A DNA stretch of 64,000 nucleotides. Source: Theocolax elegans. Lineage: Eukaryota > Arthropoda > Insecta > Hymenoptera > Cerocephalidae. Below, piece after piece: positions 33,643 to 44,476 of the stretch (its first letter is position 1; each line of letters starts with the position of its first letter). Under the pieces are notes generated by a model. That model was not told the DNA's origin, made no database searches, and saw only the letters and a list, made by a program, of their open reading frames with translations. The stretch spans positions 37,104,121 to 37,168,120 of the forward strand of contig CM047428.1 of the NCBI GenBank assembly GCA_026168455.1, written 5' to 3'. The position numbers were made by a program, and so were the translations under genes.

Positions 33643-33702
<60 letters not shown>
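33211..33702. repeat. Compound microsatellite
   Basis: In order: (CA)n with GCAC variants (33211-33370), a nine-to-twelve-base ATATATGAC/ATATATAAC repeat (33366-33590), (GGC)n (33606-33625) and (AT)n (about 33645-33702). Long open frames of His-Thr or Tyr-Ile-Cys here are repeat artefacts. Confidence 0.95.
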
Positions 33703-33705
<3 letters not shown>

Positions 33706-33990
33706 TAATTATGAATAAATAATATTTATCAGTAAGTAATAAATCTAAATAATATTTATAATTTGTCAATATATACAAAAACCCACTGCTAAATTTTTCG
33801 GTCAATCGTCAGATATTTAAATCGAGTTAATCCCCCGGAAAAACGATTTCAAGCCTTCCACACCGACGAATATAGCCTACGCGGCCGGCTAACTGGACGA
33901 CTCGACGCGCGAGCCGGCCGCCTAGGCCTCCAGCTGACAATATTTTGCTTTTTTAATCGTACTTGATTTTTGTTTGTCATTTTCAGAGTT
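33703..33990 (+). repeat. Direct repeat with GC hairpin, copy 1
   Basis: It matches 34215-34480 over about 270 bases. It contains the hairpin 33876-33926, with arms CCTACGCGGCCGGCT and AGCCGGCCGCCTAGG (one mismatch) around a loop rich in 'cgac'. Confidence 0.8.
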
Positions 33991-34214
33991 ATACTAAATC
34001 CTATGAATGTGTGCTTATGCATAAACAATAACCATGTATTATTATTATTTTTATGAAATAAACAAGATTAATATTATTTGTATATAACCAAATAATAACC
34101 AATAACCAAATAATATAATAAGTTTTTTTATTAAATAAACAATCCAAAGATTTTTGTCATTTTCGCTTTTTGAAATGCCTTTATTTATTCGTTATTTTTT
34201 GTTTCAACTAATAT

Positions 34215-34480
34215 AATTACTAATTCAATTATGAATTTATAATAGTTATCAGTAAATAATAAATATAAATAATATTTGTAATTTATCGATATAGAAAAAC
34301 CCATTGCTACTTTGTTCAGTCAATCGGCAGATATTTAAATCGAGTTAATTCCCCCCGAAAAATGATTTCTAGCCTTACACACCGACGAATATAGCCTACG
34401 CGGCCGGCTAACTCGACGACTCGACGCGCGAGCCGGCCGCGTAGGCCTCCAGCTGACAATTTTTCGTGTTTTCAGTACCG
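34215..34480 (+). repeat. Direct repeat with GC hairpin, copy 2
   Basis: Second copy, with the perfect hairpin 34395-34445 (CCTACGCGGCCGGCT…AGCCGGCCGCGTAGG). A (GA)n tract follows at 34580-34660. Confidence 0.8.
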
Positions 34481-34763
34481 AGCAAACTTGATAATCGTGC
34501 AACGGCACACGAGCCGCGAGAAGTTCGTCACTAGTTATCCGAAAATTGTGCGTACGCATGTGCGTACGTACTCTGGTATAACGAGAGATATATATAGAGA
34601 GAGAGAGAGGGAGAAAGATGGGTAGAGCGAGTGATTGATAGAGGGAGAGAGGGAGAGAGAGATAGGAGCATGCAAGACAGCCGTGGCCTCTAAATAACAA
34701 TATTTTGCTTTTTTATCGTATTTGTTTTACATTTTTTCCCCGATTAAATATCCCCGATTAAAT

Positions 34764-34948
34764 GAAGCACTAGATAATAGTGTAATATGTCTTTCTACAA
34801 AGTTTCAGATCAATGCAACAAGGACACCCTAAAACATTTCTGCACGGAAAAATGACTATTTTTTCCGTGCAAATTTTTTTTAGGGTGTCCTTCACATATT
34901 GACTTCAAACTTCGTATAAATGCGTATTATGTGATTATCTAGTGCTTC
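34764..34948. mobile_element. Palindromic MITE, 185 bp
   Basis: The ends GAAGCACTAGATAAT and ATTATCTAGTGCTTC are perfect inverted repeats. The centre contains 'aaggacaccctaaaa' and 'ttagggtgtcctt' plus 'gcacggaaaaa' and 'tttttccgtgc'. It is noncoding, with no clear target duplication. Confidence 0.75.
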
Positions 34949-35030
34949 TGTATTTGCGTTTTGCAAATAAAACCATAATATGTTCATTAAGTGTAATGAT
35001 GTATCCATCTGACTCGGTCGGTAATAATCT

Positions 35031-35075
35031 AGTATGGCACCCCCTTAATAACGTTTTAAAAACGTCTCCGAGACG
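35031..35075 (-). repeat. Isolated TTAA-type transposon terminus
   Basis: AGTATGGCACCCCC|TTAA (TTAA 35045-35048) followed by 'aacgttttaaaaacgtctccgagacg'. It mirrors the arrangement at 24195-24280, including the flanking aaacg/gacgttt words. Confidence 0.5.
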
Positions 35076-35548
35076 GACAGTGCTACCTGGAAATATTTGG
35101 TTTTTCATCTTCTTATTTAAAATTAATAAATATTTGCTTAAAAGATAAGTTTAATCTAGAGAGAATGTAAGTTAGCGTAAAATAAATAATTGTTTGTTTA
35201 TTCTTTCAAACGATTGTATTAAATTACAATTATGAAAAAAATATAAAAAATAATTGTTTTAACAACCTCTATTCTTTGCATAATAATAGTTTTAAAACAA
35301 TAATTGAATAATATAGCTTCTTACGTATAAATCAAACAATTATACTGTTTTTAGTTTTGAATTTCGCGCATTTAATCCAACTTCTGCTGCTAGGTGGTTA
35401 CGTATGTAATTTATTTTTTCGCGAGTGGTAAAAAAGTCCAAAGTTGCTTTAAATAGGAGTTCCAAAATTTACTGTTCATGCGAGAAATTGTATTCATGCG
35501 GTGCGTTATACATACAACAACTTAAGCGTCAAACGAAAAAATGTATAC

Positions 35549-35580
35549 ATACACTACCGGCCAATTGCTTTTGCCCACTT
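35549..35580 (+). repeat. Possible Tc1/mariner terminus
   Basis: CACTACCGGCCAATTGCTTTTGCCC resembles Tc1-type inverted-repeat ends (CACTACCGGNCAAAAGTTTG), with an upstream TA. I see no partner end and no transposase, so this is only a terminus-like remnant. Confidence 0.3.
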
Positions 35581-35639
35581 CGACTCAATTTTACCCGTTA
35601 CAAAAAGTATCATAACTTGGGTAAAAATTGAGATAAATA

Positions 35640-36428
35640 ATCGTTCGACAGCTCATTTAAAAGCTTGAAGCAAGGGCTTTTTAATGGTTTACCGTCCCTA
35701 TTTAAATTTTTTGTTTTTTAATGTTTTTAACATAAAAATCAAAATGTATAAAATTCGGATTTTCTTGTTCGTCTTCATTTTAAAACTGCACTTCAACCAA
35801 ACATCGGAAAATAATTTTATAAAAAAAATTGAAAAGCTTGAATCAAGAGCTTTCGAACGCACTATATAAACATTGTTTTAAAGTCCTTTTTACGTTTTGA
35901 CTGGTGGTTTTCTTTACTACCAAATACAGAAAATGTACACTATATATAGAAAATAATTATTAAAATTCTATTAACTGTATAGTTTAGAAAATTCTTTATA
36001 ATCAATTCATTTATCAAATTAAAAAAAAAAATTCTAAACAATCTGAAAAATGTGTACATAATCTTAAGATAAAATCAAACATTTCTTCTCCTAGACATTT
36101 TTTTTTTTAAATTTAATCCTTCCGAGATACATAAAGTTGAAGAAAAGACGTGTTTTAAAAGAAACTGGCCTCCGGCACCTCGAAAGACGTTATAGCTTCA
36201 ATCCTTCATTAATATTATAAGGTCAAAGTGTGCTTTTTTACCCGTGAGGAGTATTTAGGTATTTGGGTTATTGGATATTTGGGTTATTGGTTTTTTATGC
36301 ATTATTCTATCAATTAATATTCTCCCCCTTATATCTGAGTCGTTACATATGTTTTATAACCTCAAAACACCAAGATAACACGTAGTGTCACCATAAGTAC
36401 CGATACTGGTGTTTACATATATATATAT
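35640..36428. other. AT-rich sequence without supported gene
   Basis: No recognisable coding region, RNA or repeat boundary. The short open frames at 35425-35869 carry no domain. Confidence 0.45.
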
Positions 36429-38081
36429 GGGTGGTTCTCTGTGACATCGAATATGAAAAAAATAAATATTGCTATAACTGTGGGAATATGTTTTAGAGGT
36501 ATCCAGTAGTTCTCCTGAATTTTTTCAGATTTTTTCTGGGCCATTATTTTAAGTTACAGAGTCAAAGTTGACATTTTAGCACTTTGTTGCATTATATGCC
36601 CATTTTCATGAATTTTTAGCTCCCAGGGGATGCATTTTTCACTAAAAACATAAGTATGACTTTTTTTGTAAAATTTTCCGAAATTTTCATTAAAAATACT
36701 TTTAAAGACATAAATGTATGCTGTCACACTCTTGTAAGCCATTTAAACCTTAAATAGTGGAAATCAGCAATTCTGCTCCGGACTCTGGTAACCTAATACT
36801 GTCTAAAAGATGCCTTTTTATAGTCAGAAACTGCCTAAAAATTTCCAGAGTGGGTCTAAATCATTAAGATCACTTATGGTCAAAATATCCGGGAAAAGTG
36901 CCAGAAATATTAATAGAAATGTATATTTGTTGCCTTATAACGATGAATCTATTAGCATGATCATTGCAAAAAAATTTGTGCACTTACCTTAGAGTGGTAG
37001 AAAAGTATCTTTACTTGTTTCAGTATCCATCTAATCCCCTGTAAGCTGCTAATAATACAAATATTATTATACAAATGTAAAAAATTAATTTTTAAACATT
37101 TATAATGCTGAATTTTTAGTTTTACATCCCTTACAAGAATTATAATACTAATCTGAAGGATTACTATAAATATATAAACATCATTATTACAATAACTGAA
37201 TATACGTATTTAATACAAAAGATATATAAATAAATCGGATATATAATTATAATGAATAATTTGATAACGTGACAGTGACAAGTTTGTGAAATCTAAACAA
37301 TGTATTGCTGAATAATAATAATAAAAATGTTGATACTTTTATAGTAATCCTTCAGATTAGTATTATAATTCTTGTAAGGGATGTAAAACTAAAAATCCAG
37401 CATTATAAATGTTTAAAAAATAATTTTTTATAATTTTATAATAATATTTGTATTTTTAGCAGCTTACAGGGGATTAGATGGATACTGAAACAAGTGGAGA
37501 TACTTTTCTACCATTCCAAGGTAAGTGCACAAATTTTTTTGCAGTGGTCATGCTACTAGATTCATCGTTATAAGGCAACAAATATACATTTCTATTAATA
37601 TTTCGGGCACTTTTCCCGGATATTTTAACCATAAGTGATCTTAATGATTTAGACCCACTCTGGAAATTTTTAGGCAGTTTCTGACTATAAAAAGACATCT
37701 TTTAGACAGTATTAGGTTACCAGAGTCCGGAGCAGAATTGCTGATTTTCACTATTTAAGGTTTAAATGGCTTACAAGAGTGTGACAGCATTCATTTATGT
37801 CTTTAAAAGTATTTTTAATGAAAAGTTCGGAAAATTTTACAAAAAAAGTCATACTTATGTTTTTAGTGAAAAATGCATCCCCTGGGAGCTAAAAATTCAT
37901 GAAAATGGGCATATAATGCAAAAAAGTGCTAAAATGTCAACTTTGACTCTCTGTAACTTAAAATAATGGCCCAGAAAAAATCTGAAAAAATTCAGGAGAA
38001 CTACTGGATACCTCTAAAATATATTCCCACAGTTATAGCAATATTTATTTTTTTCATCTTCGATTTCACAGAGAACCACCC
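36429..38081. mobile_element. 1.65 kb near-perfect palindrome (foldback element)
   Basis: Arms 36429-37170 and 37338-38081 are inverted copies with only scattered mismatches, around a 167-base loop. The ends are GGGTGGTTCTCTGTGA and its complement, flanked by (AT)n. Because the arms match, the same two short frames appear in each: MAYKSVTA(Y/F)IYVFKSI (37766-37966 plus, 36554-36742 minus) and (P/S)FYSQKLPKNFQSGSKSL (36810-36992 plus, 37474-37698 minus). I do not recognise either. High arm identity implies recent formation or ongoing arm-to-arm conversion. Confidence 0.85.
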
Positions 38082-38571
38082 ATATATATCTATATATATG
38101 TATTTGGGTACTTAAGGTATATTATTTTCGGCTATCTATACGCTTTGTAATATTCGTAAAGGCAAACCTGATATTTTGTATTATTTCAACCGCTTTTTTT
38201 TACCATAATTATCATTTTATTTTCAAAATTTATTGTTTGAATTGCAAATTATTAACAATAATTCATATTGTAAACTACAACAATTTTTAATTTAAACTGC
38301 ATTTATTTATAATAATTCTTATTTTAATTATTAATTAGTAATGCTTGTAATAAAATAACATTACGTATATTTTATTCGCTAGATAAGATAATTGTTTATA
38401 AAATATTGTAATTTTATGTGTGTTTTTGTCCATCAAAAAGCTAGAAGAATTTAGTTACATACGTTCATTTAAAAAGAAGGCATTATGTTATAAATTATGT
38501 TAACTGTAACAGGGTGGGTACTGGAGAATGTAAGGCCCCGGTCAAGCCCAATCTGTCCCAACATACTAACC

Positions 38572-38589
38572 TTAAGGGGATGCCATACC
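38572..38589 (+). repeat. TTAA-type transposon terminus
   Basis: TTAA|GGGGATGCCATACC. Its closest counterpart in the window is the inverted GGTATGGCATCCCC at 51864-51877, where the flank is TTCA. They could be the two ends of one heavily interrupted element of about 13 kb. Confidence 0.45.
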
Positions 38590-38728
38590 TGAATTAAATC
38601 CTACTATGCGAACACCCGTATATTACATGCACTATTTCTTCTATTACTATTATTTAATACAATGATAAACTATAAACGCAGTAGAGGCATATTTGTAATG
38701 CATATTTTGTTTTATTTTTTATTATTTT

Positions 38729-38923
38729 AACGTCGCTCTTTTTATGCTCCCAAACCGGTTCTAATCAGCGACGGAGGTCATACGATGTCTTGGTGAAGAA
38801 AGCACTTGTTGAAAATACATTCGCCAGTGGTGCTTGTATCAATCGGCCAGGGCCGGGAATCGAACCTGGGACCTCCAGATTACAAGCCCGACGCCCTACC
38901 GACCGAGCCATCGCAGGCCTCTG
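38729..38923 (-). mobile_element. tRNA-derived SINE, family A, copy 2
   Basis: It matches 20961-21139 over its whole length. The minus strand shows the tRNA-like head with an A box near 38897-38915 and B box AGGTTCGATTCCC at 38865-38877. An anticodon-loop region CTTGTAATC recalls tRNA-Thr. The body ends in GGGAGCATAAAAAGAGCGACGT. It lies inside a repeat related to 48100-48240. Confidence 0.85.
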
Positions 38924-38929
38924 TGATGC

Positions 38930-39300
38930 ATATATTACATAAATTATAAGTACAAAAGTTTGAATTATGTTAAAATGCTCTTAGAAATTGAAAAATACGA
39001 CCTCAAACATAACCTCTCTTAGTTAACAGGCAACAACAATTAGATTGAATTTTATAAAAAAAAAAAAAACTGGATAATTTTCTAACAGATACTGTGCAGA
39101 CGCACAATTTCACGATATTGATAAATGTTGGAACACTAAAAAAAAAACAGTCAAAAGTGCACGACGAAGAAAAAAATTGAAAAATACGATTGATACAAAG
39201 ACGTTGGCAAGCTCGGAGTACATATTTACGATGAAAATAAATATAGATTGCAATCACAAACAACAAAAAACGAAGTCGAGGCAATATTTTACATTAACTT
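38930..39300 (+). repeat. Fragment related to the 47.5-48.5 kb repeat unit
   Basis: Words such as 'tgttaaaatg.tcttagaaattgaaaaatacga' and 'aaacataacctctcttag' match 48190-48240. The hairpin that follows in those copies is absent here. The 93-codon minus-strand frame (39003-39284) is not credible as a gene. Confidence 0.5.
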
Positions 39301-39332
39301 AGAATCATTTTTCAGTAAAATATAGAAGAATA

Positions 39333-39560
39333 CATCGTCGCCTCTTACGAAGACTAGCACGCATTATACGTCTTCCGCGAAAAGTAGTATGCTATCAGTT
39401 TCTTTATGGAAGAACAACACGTTTAGGGTTCCTACCGCGAAGACTAACACGTCTATGGTTTGCTCCGCGAAAACTAGCATGTATGATCTTTTCTCCGCGA
39501 AAACTAGCATGTTTGCTCTCCGCGAAGACTAGCACGTTTTCTCTCCGCGAAGACTAGCAC
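39333..39560 (+). repeat. Subterminal repeat array, left (CCGCGAAAACTAGCACG)
   Basis: Seven copies of a 17-20 base motif (c)tccgcgaa(a/g)actagca(c/t)gt at about 39344, 39373, 39434, 39463, 39493, 39519 and 39545. The outermost part, 'cgtcgcctcttacgaagactagcac', is mirrored at 47337-47362. Opposite arrays at both ends resemble transposase-binding subterminal repeats. Confidence 0.75.
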
Positions 39561-39840
39561 GTTTTCTTCCCAAGTATTTTCAAATTATAATGAATGCTTT
39601 AGATAACATTGGGAATTAAAAAAAATTAAAACATGAAAATTGATAAAGCTTAAATTTTACATTATATTAAAGTTATCTTTTTGAGCGATTTTGTAAAAAC
39701 TCCCCTATTCTTGCGAAAAATACTTAAAACATATATATTTTATGATAAATATGTGTAACATAAGTTAATGCATCATATTACTGACAAAAAAAATTATTAT
39801 TGCGATTTAAAAAAAAAAAACCGATAAATTATAATGTCCA

Positions 39841-39910
39841 TCCGTCCGTTCGTCCGTCCGACAAACATTATCTTGGCGTGAGAGAGACAGTGAGAGGAAG
39901 AGATAGGCAG

Positions 39911-40009
<99 letters not shown>

Positions 40010-40018
40010 ATGAGAGAT

Positions 40019-40054
<36 letters not shown>

Positions 40055-40085
40055 TATCTCTCTCACTCTCTCTCTCTCTCTCTCT
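39841..40085. repeat. (GA)n then (CT)n microsatellite
   Basis: It opens with 'tccgtccgttcgtccgtccga…cttggcgt', a block repeated at 44477-44516. It continues as nearly pure (GA)n to about 40055, then changes to (CT)n up to the LINE. Open frames of Ser-Leu or Arg-Glu are artefacts. Confidence 0.95.
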
Positions 40086-41136
40086 CTCTTCACTCGTTAA
40101 GATTTTTTAAAAGAGCGCTCTCACGTCGGAACAGAAAGAGCCTTGTTGAGGCTCTGATCTTCCCGCACTTTGACTACGCTTGCGCAGTTTTTCATGATCT
40201 GGATGCTACTAAGAATTTAAAATTACAGCGACTTCTGAATGCATGCGTACGCTTTGTGTGGGGTTGTATTCCGTGGCGCGAACATGTTACGCCTTACCGT
40301 CTTGAGCTAGGCTAGCTGTCGGTCGAGCTTAGAAGATCTCTGTTCATTGCTACCTGCGCCTTTAACGCCATCTCGCATAAATCTCCTGCATACATTGCTC
40401 GTCATTTCACTATTCGCGATGCTTCATTTTCATCCCGCTTTTCCTCACGCCACCTACCTCTGTCCCTTTTTTATCTCCCTCCTAGAACTGAAGCCCTTAA
40501 TAATTCCTTCATCGTCACTGCCTCTCGCCTCATCAATCACCTCCCGTACACCAACTTCGACCCTCTCCTTGCTAACTCCTTTAAATCATCCCTTCTACTT
40601 TATCTTTCTGAGCTCGATCGACAGGCCTGGGAGACTAGGTTAAGCAATGAGGGAATAAATTGCCCTCCAGTACCGGTTTTTTAGGAGCCTATTTAAATTT
40701 TATTTAAATTTTATTTAATTTTATCTAATTTCATTTTATTTTATTTTATCCTCTCTCATATTATTCTTTCTGGGTTTCGCCGACCGGGTACAAACTTTAG
40801 TATAAGATATGCTGCGTGTAATTCCTTTTGATTCCTTTTTAATTCTAATTTATTTTAATTAAATTAAACTAGATTGTATCTTTGCGTTTACCGTTGTCTA
40901 ATTTTAGCGCTTGGGACTGATCCCGCTGTTTTATCGATTTTATTTTATTACTGCGTATTCTATTTGTATTTCGTTTATTTACCTTGTTTTATTTTACTTT
41001 GTTATTTAGTTTTAGTTGTATATAACTATTGTTATTATTTTATTTTATTACTTTTGTATACTATTGCGTCGATTATTCTTTTGTGTATACGGGGTTTTAC
41101 CCCACCATACCTAATAAATGTTATCAATCAATCAAT
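40086..41136 (+). pseudogene. LINE copy 1, 5'-truncated (RT C-terminus and 3' UTR)
   Basis: The coding part (40091-40683) reads LRFFKRALSRRNRKSLVEAL, FPHFDYACAV, WREHVTPYRL and FYLPPRTEALNNS, the region after the reverse transcriptase core of the LINE at 41887-43859. One nonsense change (TGG to TAG at 40313) breaks it. The 3' UTR ends with 'gtatacggggttttaccccac', a small hairpin, and a tail of (ATCA)n that runs directly into (CT)n. The 5' truncation point joins (CT)n at CTTCACTC. Confidence 0.85.
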
Positions 41137-41416
41137 CAATCTCTCTCCATCTATCATTCTCTCTCTATCTCTCCTTCCATCTATCATTCTCTCTCTCTCT
41201 ATCTCTCCATCTCTTTCTCTCTATCTTTCATTCACTCTCTCTTATTCTCTCTCTTTCTCTCTATCTTTTATTCACTATCTCATATTCTCTCTCTTTCTCT
41301 CTATCATTCTTTCACTCTCTCTTATTCTCTCTCTCTCTCTTTCTTGCTATCTTTCATTCTATTTCTCTTATTCTCTCTCTTTCATTCTCTCTCTCTCTTA
41401 TTCTCTCTCTCTTTCT
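41137..41416 (+). repeat. (CT)n-rich microsatellite
   Basis: Imperfect CTCT/TATC/TTCATT repeats between LINE copies 1 and 2. Several overlapping Ser-Leu-rich open frames here are artefacts. Confidence 0.95.
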
Positions 41417-44168
41417 GGTGAGTTTAGTGGACGCTCATAGCTTCGCGCTTCAAATATAACGTAAATTTTCTTGCTCACGCTCTTTCTACGAGTTTCAGCC
41501 TAGAGGAAGGGATTCCCTGGAGTGGCGGCTGTTATCCAATTTAATAACAGGTACTTATCTCGCCCTGGAATCCTTTTAATTCCTCTAAGAAAATTGGATT
41601 GCTGGAGAGGTTAGGTTGTCCACTGGCAAATTGGCGGCTCCTCGACGTTTTTGCACAGTTAAAGCAGCGCCTCTACTGGCTTTCACCGGTGTTAAGGGGT
41701 CAACCTCATAGAGCACATCTCATCTTTCCCAGGATTCTTCATTTTAACACCGTGGAGAGATGCTGCCCGCTTCGCGCACCACCTGCTTTATTTGCAGCCG
41801 CAGAATCGTTAAGAAAGACCTGGCAGAGGTATGCTAACAAATCATAGATCACACCTCATATTAAGCGTAATATTAAATCTCGTAACATGGCATATAAAAG
41901 ACACTTGGCCACGGGCCTGAGCTCAGACTATCAGACGTACAGAGTCTTGCGCAGTCTGGTTAGAAACGACATAGATTCTAATAAATTCTCGTACTATAAC
42001 AATAAGATCAATTCAGCCTCTAACGCGGCTAATATGTGGAAGGAGCTCAGGACCATGGGCCTCGTATCTAAATCGTTTAAATCACCTCTAAGTATTTTTT
42101 CACCCGACCAGCTCAATATCCACTATGCTTCCATTTCATCTTCACCCATTCCTTTCACTCATACTCAATTTCAATCTCTCATTTCATCAGTAATTTCGCC
42201 CTCATCCTACCCATTAATTTCCTTTCACTTTACCCCTACCACATCGCATAAAGTCCTCACTACTATTTCAAAGGCCACCTCCAAGGCTACGGGGTATGAT
42301 GGAATCTCTGTTCCAATGTTGAAATTATTATCTACTCAATTAGCTCCGCATCTTACAGATCTGTTCAACTTATCTCTCTCAACGGGAGTTTTTCCGAAGC
42401 CTTGGACTAGGTCTCTCCTTTTTCCTCTAGCAAAGTCGAATAGGGTGGTATCGCCGTCGGATACTAGGCCTATTGCAAAGCTCTGCGAAGTCTCCAAGAT
42501 CTTAGAAAAATTAGTTCACGAACAACTTACAGATTATCTTAATGGTAATAATCTAATTATAGAGAGACAGGCAGGCTTCCGCCGGGGCATAGTACCCAGA
42601 CGGCGTTGATCGGTGTATTGGACGATGTTAGGAGAGCTATAGACAAGCGAATGATCACCATCTTAATTTTATTCGATTTCTCGAAAGCGTTCGACTCGGT
42701 GCCACATGACCTGATGCTCTGTAAATTACGCACTTTGGGTTGCTCGGACACGGTTCTTTCGTGGTTCTACTACTATCTGGTTGGACGTTCCCAATCAGTT
42801 GTGGATGAGCTGGGGGAGGGTTCGGCCTGGCTTGACACGTCTAGGGGGGTGCCGCAGGGCAGTGTCCTTGGCCCACTCTTATTTTCTATTTTTATTAATG
42901 ACCTCCCGCGGGTGTTAAAACATTCCAATCATATGATTTTCGCGGATGACACCCAAATCTATCACTCGTTCTACCCAACTGATTTTGCTCAGGGTGTACA
43001 AAAGATTTCGGAAGACGCTAATGCGATAAACAACTGGGCGAGATCAAATGGTCTAAATTTAAATGTTAAGAAGACGAAAGTGATGATTTTGGGAAGTCAG
43101 GCTTTCATCTCGCGCATTGACTTTGATTCTGCCCCGAAGGTTTCAATTGAGAATGAATTACTTAACTACGAATCTGAGGTCAAATCTTTGGGCATATGGA
43201 TTACACCCACACTGGACTGGTCTCGTCAGGTCGCATCTGTGTCACAGCGAGTTCACGGAGTTCTTCACTCCCTAAGATTTTTTAAGAGAGCGCTTTCACG
43301 TTCAAACAGAAAGAGACTCGTCGAAGCTCTAATATTCCCGCATTTCGACCACGCCTGCGCTGTGTATCACGATCTGGATGCTACCAGAAATTTGAAACTA
43401 AAGCGTCTACTAAATGCGTGCGTTCGTTTTGTATGGGGTATTATTCCATGGCGGGAACATGTGACACCGTACCGGCTTAAGTTAGGTTGGCTGTCGGTCG
43501 AGCTTAGAAGATCCCTTTTTATTGCTTCATGTGCATACAATATCATTTCCCATAATTCCCCTTCCTATATATCTAGTCATTTCATTATTCGTGACGCTTC
43601 ATTTCCTGCCCGTTCTTTCTCACGTCTCCCTCCTTCATCCCTTTTTTATCTTCCTCCTCGGACTGAGGCTCTTAACAACTCATTTGTTATCACTGCTTCT
43701 CGCCTCATCAACCATCTTCCTTTCACAAACTTTGATCCTCTCCTCTTTAATTCTTTCAAAGCCTCACTCCTATCGTATCTTACTGAGCTCGACCGTCAGA
43801 CTTGGGAAGCGAGAGTGGTAAATGAGGGAATCGTCTGCCCTTCCCTGCCGGATCTTTGATCTTTGATTTTTGATTGGATGTGCGTTTACTTTTCGTTGTT
43901 CAATGCGATTTCTATTTTTTATTTTTTATTTTTCTATTTTTTTATTTATGTATTTATCACGTCTGTTATTACTTGCGAATATTTTTATTTTTTTGTTATT
44001 GTTATTATTTGTATAGAAATTTTAATATTGTTATTGTTACTTGTTATTTTTGATTATATTATATACTTATTGCGGATCAGCATATTGTTAAAACTCATTA
44101 AAGAATTCATGTGTGTATACGGGGTTTCACCCCAATTTACCCAAAAATAAATAAATCAAATCAAATCA
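41417..44168 (+). mobile_element. LINE copy 2, longest copy
   Basis: Non-LTR retrotransposon of the jockey/CR1-like group, bounded by (CT)n on both sides. It has a reverse transcriptase frame, a 3' UTR (43860-44168) with the hairpin 'gtatacggggtttcacccca', and an (AAATC)n tail. The endonuclease region expected upstream is not recognisable in 41417-41598, so the copy is probably 5'-truncated or rearranged. That part holds an inverted pair 'agaggaagggattcc…ggaatccttttaattcctct'. Confidence 0.85.
41599..43859 (+). pseudogene. LINE reverse transcriptase, nearly intact
   Basis: The frame 41599-41847 ends at a TAG/TGA-type stop (YANKS*), then continues in the same frame into MAYKRHLATGLSS (41887). 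Motifs in order: TGYDGISVPMLK, PWTRSLLFPLAK, DTRPIAKL, GFRRG. A single-base deletion near 42588 shifts the frame where the family has GHSTQTAL. After it come ILILFDFSKAFDSVPH (catalytic Asp), SRGVPQGSVLGPLLF, FADDTQIYHS (FADD at 42939-42950), NWARSNGLNLNV.KTK, LGIWITPTLDW, FKRALSR and WREHVTPYRL. It ends at 43859. The enzyme would copy its own RNA at a nicked target. With only two visible lesions this is a young copy. Confidence 0.9.
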
Positions 44169-44386
44169 AATCTCTCTTTCTCTCTATCTTTCATTCTCTC
44201 TCTATCTCTATCTCTCATTCTCTCCCGCACTTTATCTTTCATTCTCTCTTATTCTCTCTCTCTTTCTCTCTAGCTTTCATTCTCTCTTATTCTCTCTCTC
44301 TTTCTCTCTATCTTTCATTCTCTCTTATTCTCTCTCTCTTTCTCTCTATCTTTCATTCTCTCTTATTCTCTCTCTCTTTCTCTCTA

Positions 44387-44417
<31 letters not shown>

Positions 44418-44476
44418 ATCTGTCTCTCTATCTCTTCCTCTCACTGTCTCTCTCGCTCTGTCTCATTCTCTTATTC
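44165..44476 (+). repeat. (CT)n-rich microsatellite
   Basis: Imperfect units such as 'tctctctatctttcattctctcttat', about 60 bases long, recur four times before simple (CT)n. Open frames here are artefacts. Confidence 0.95.
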
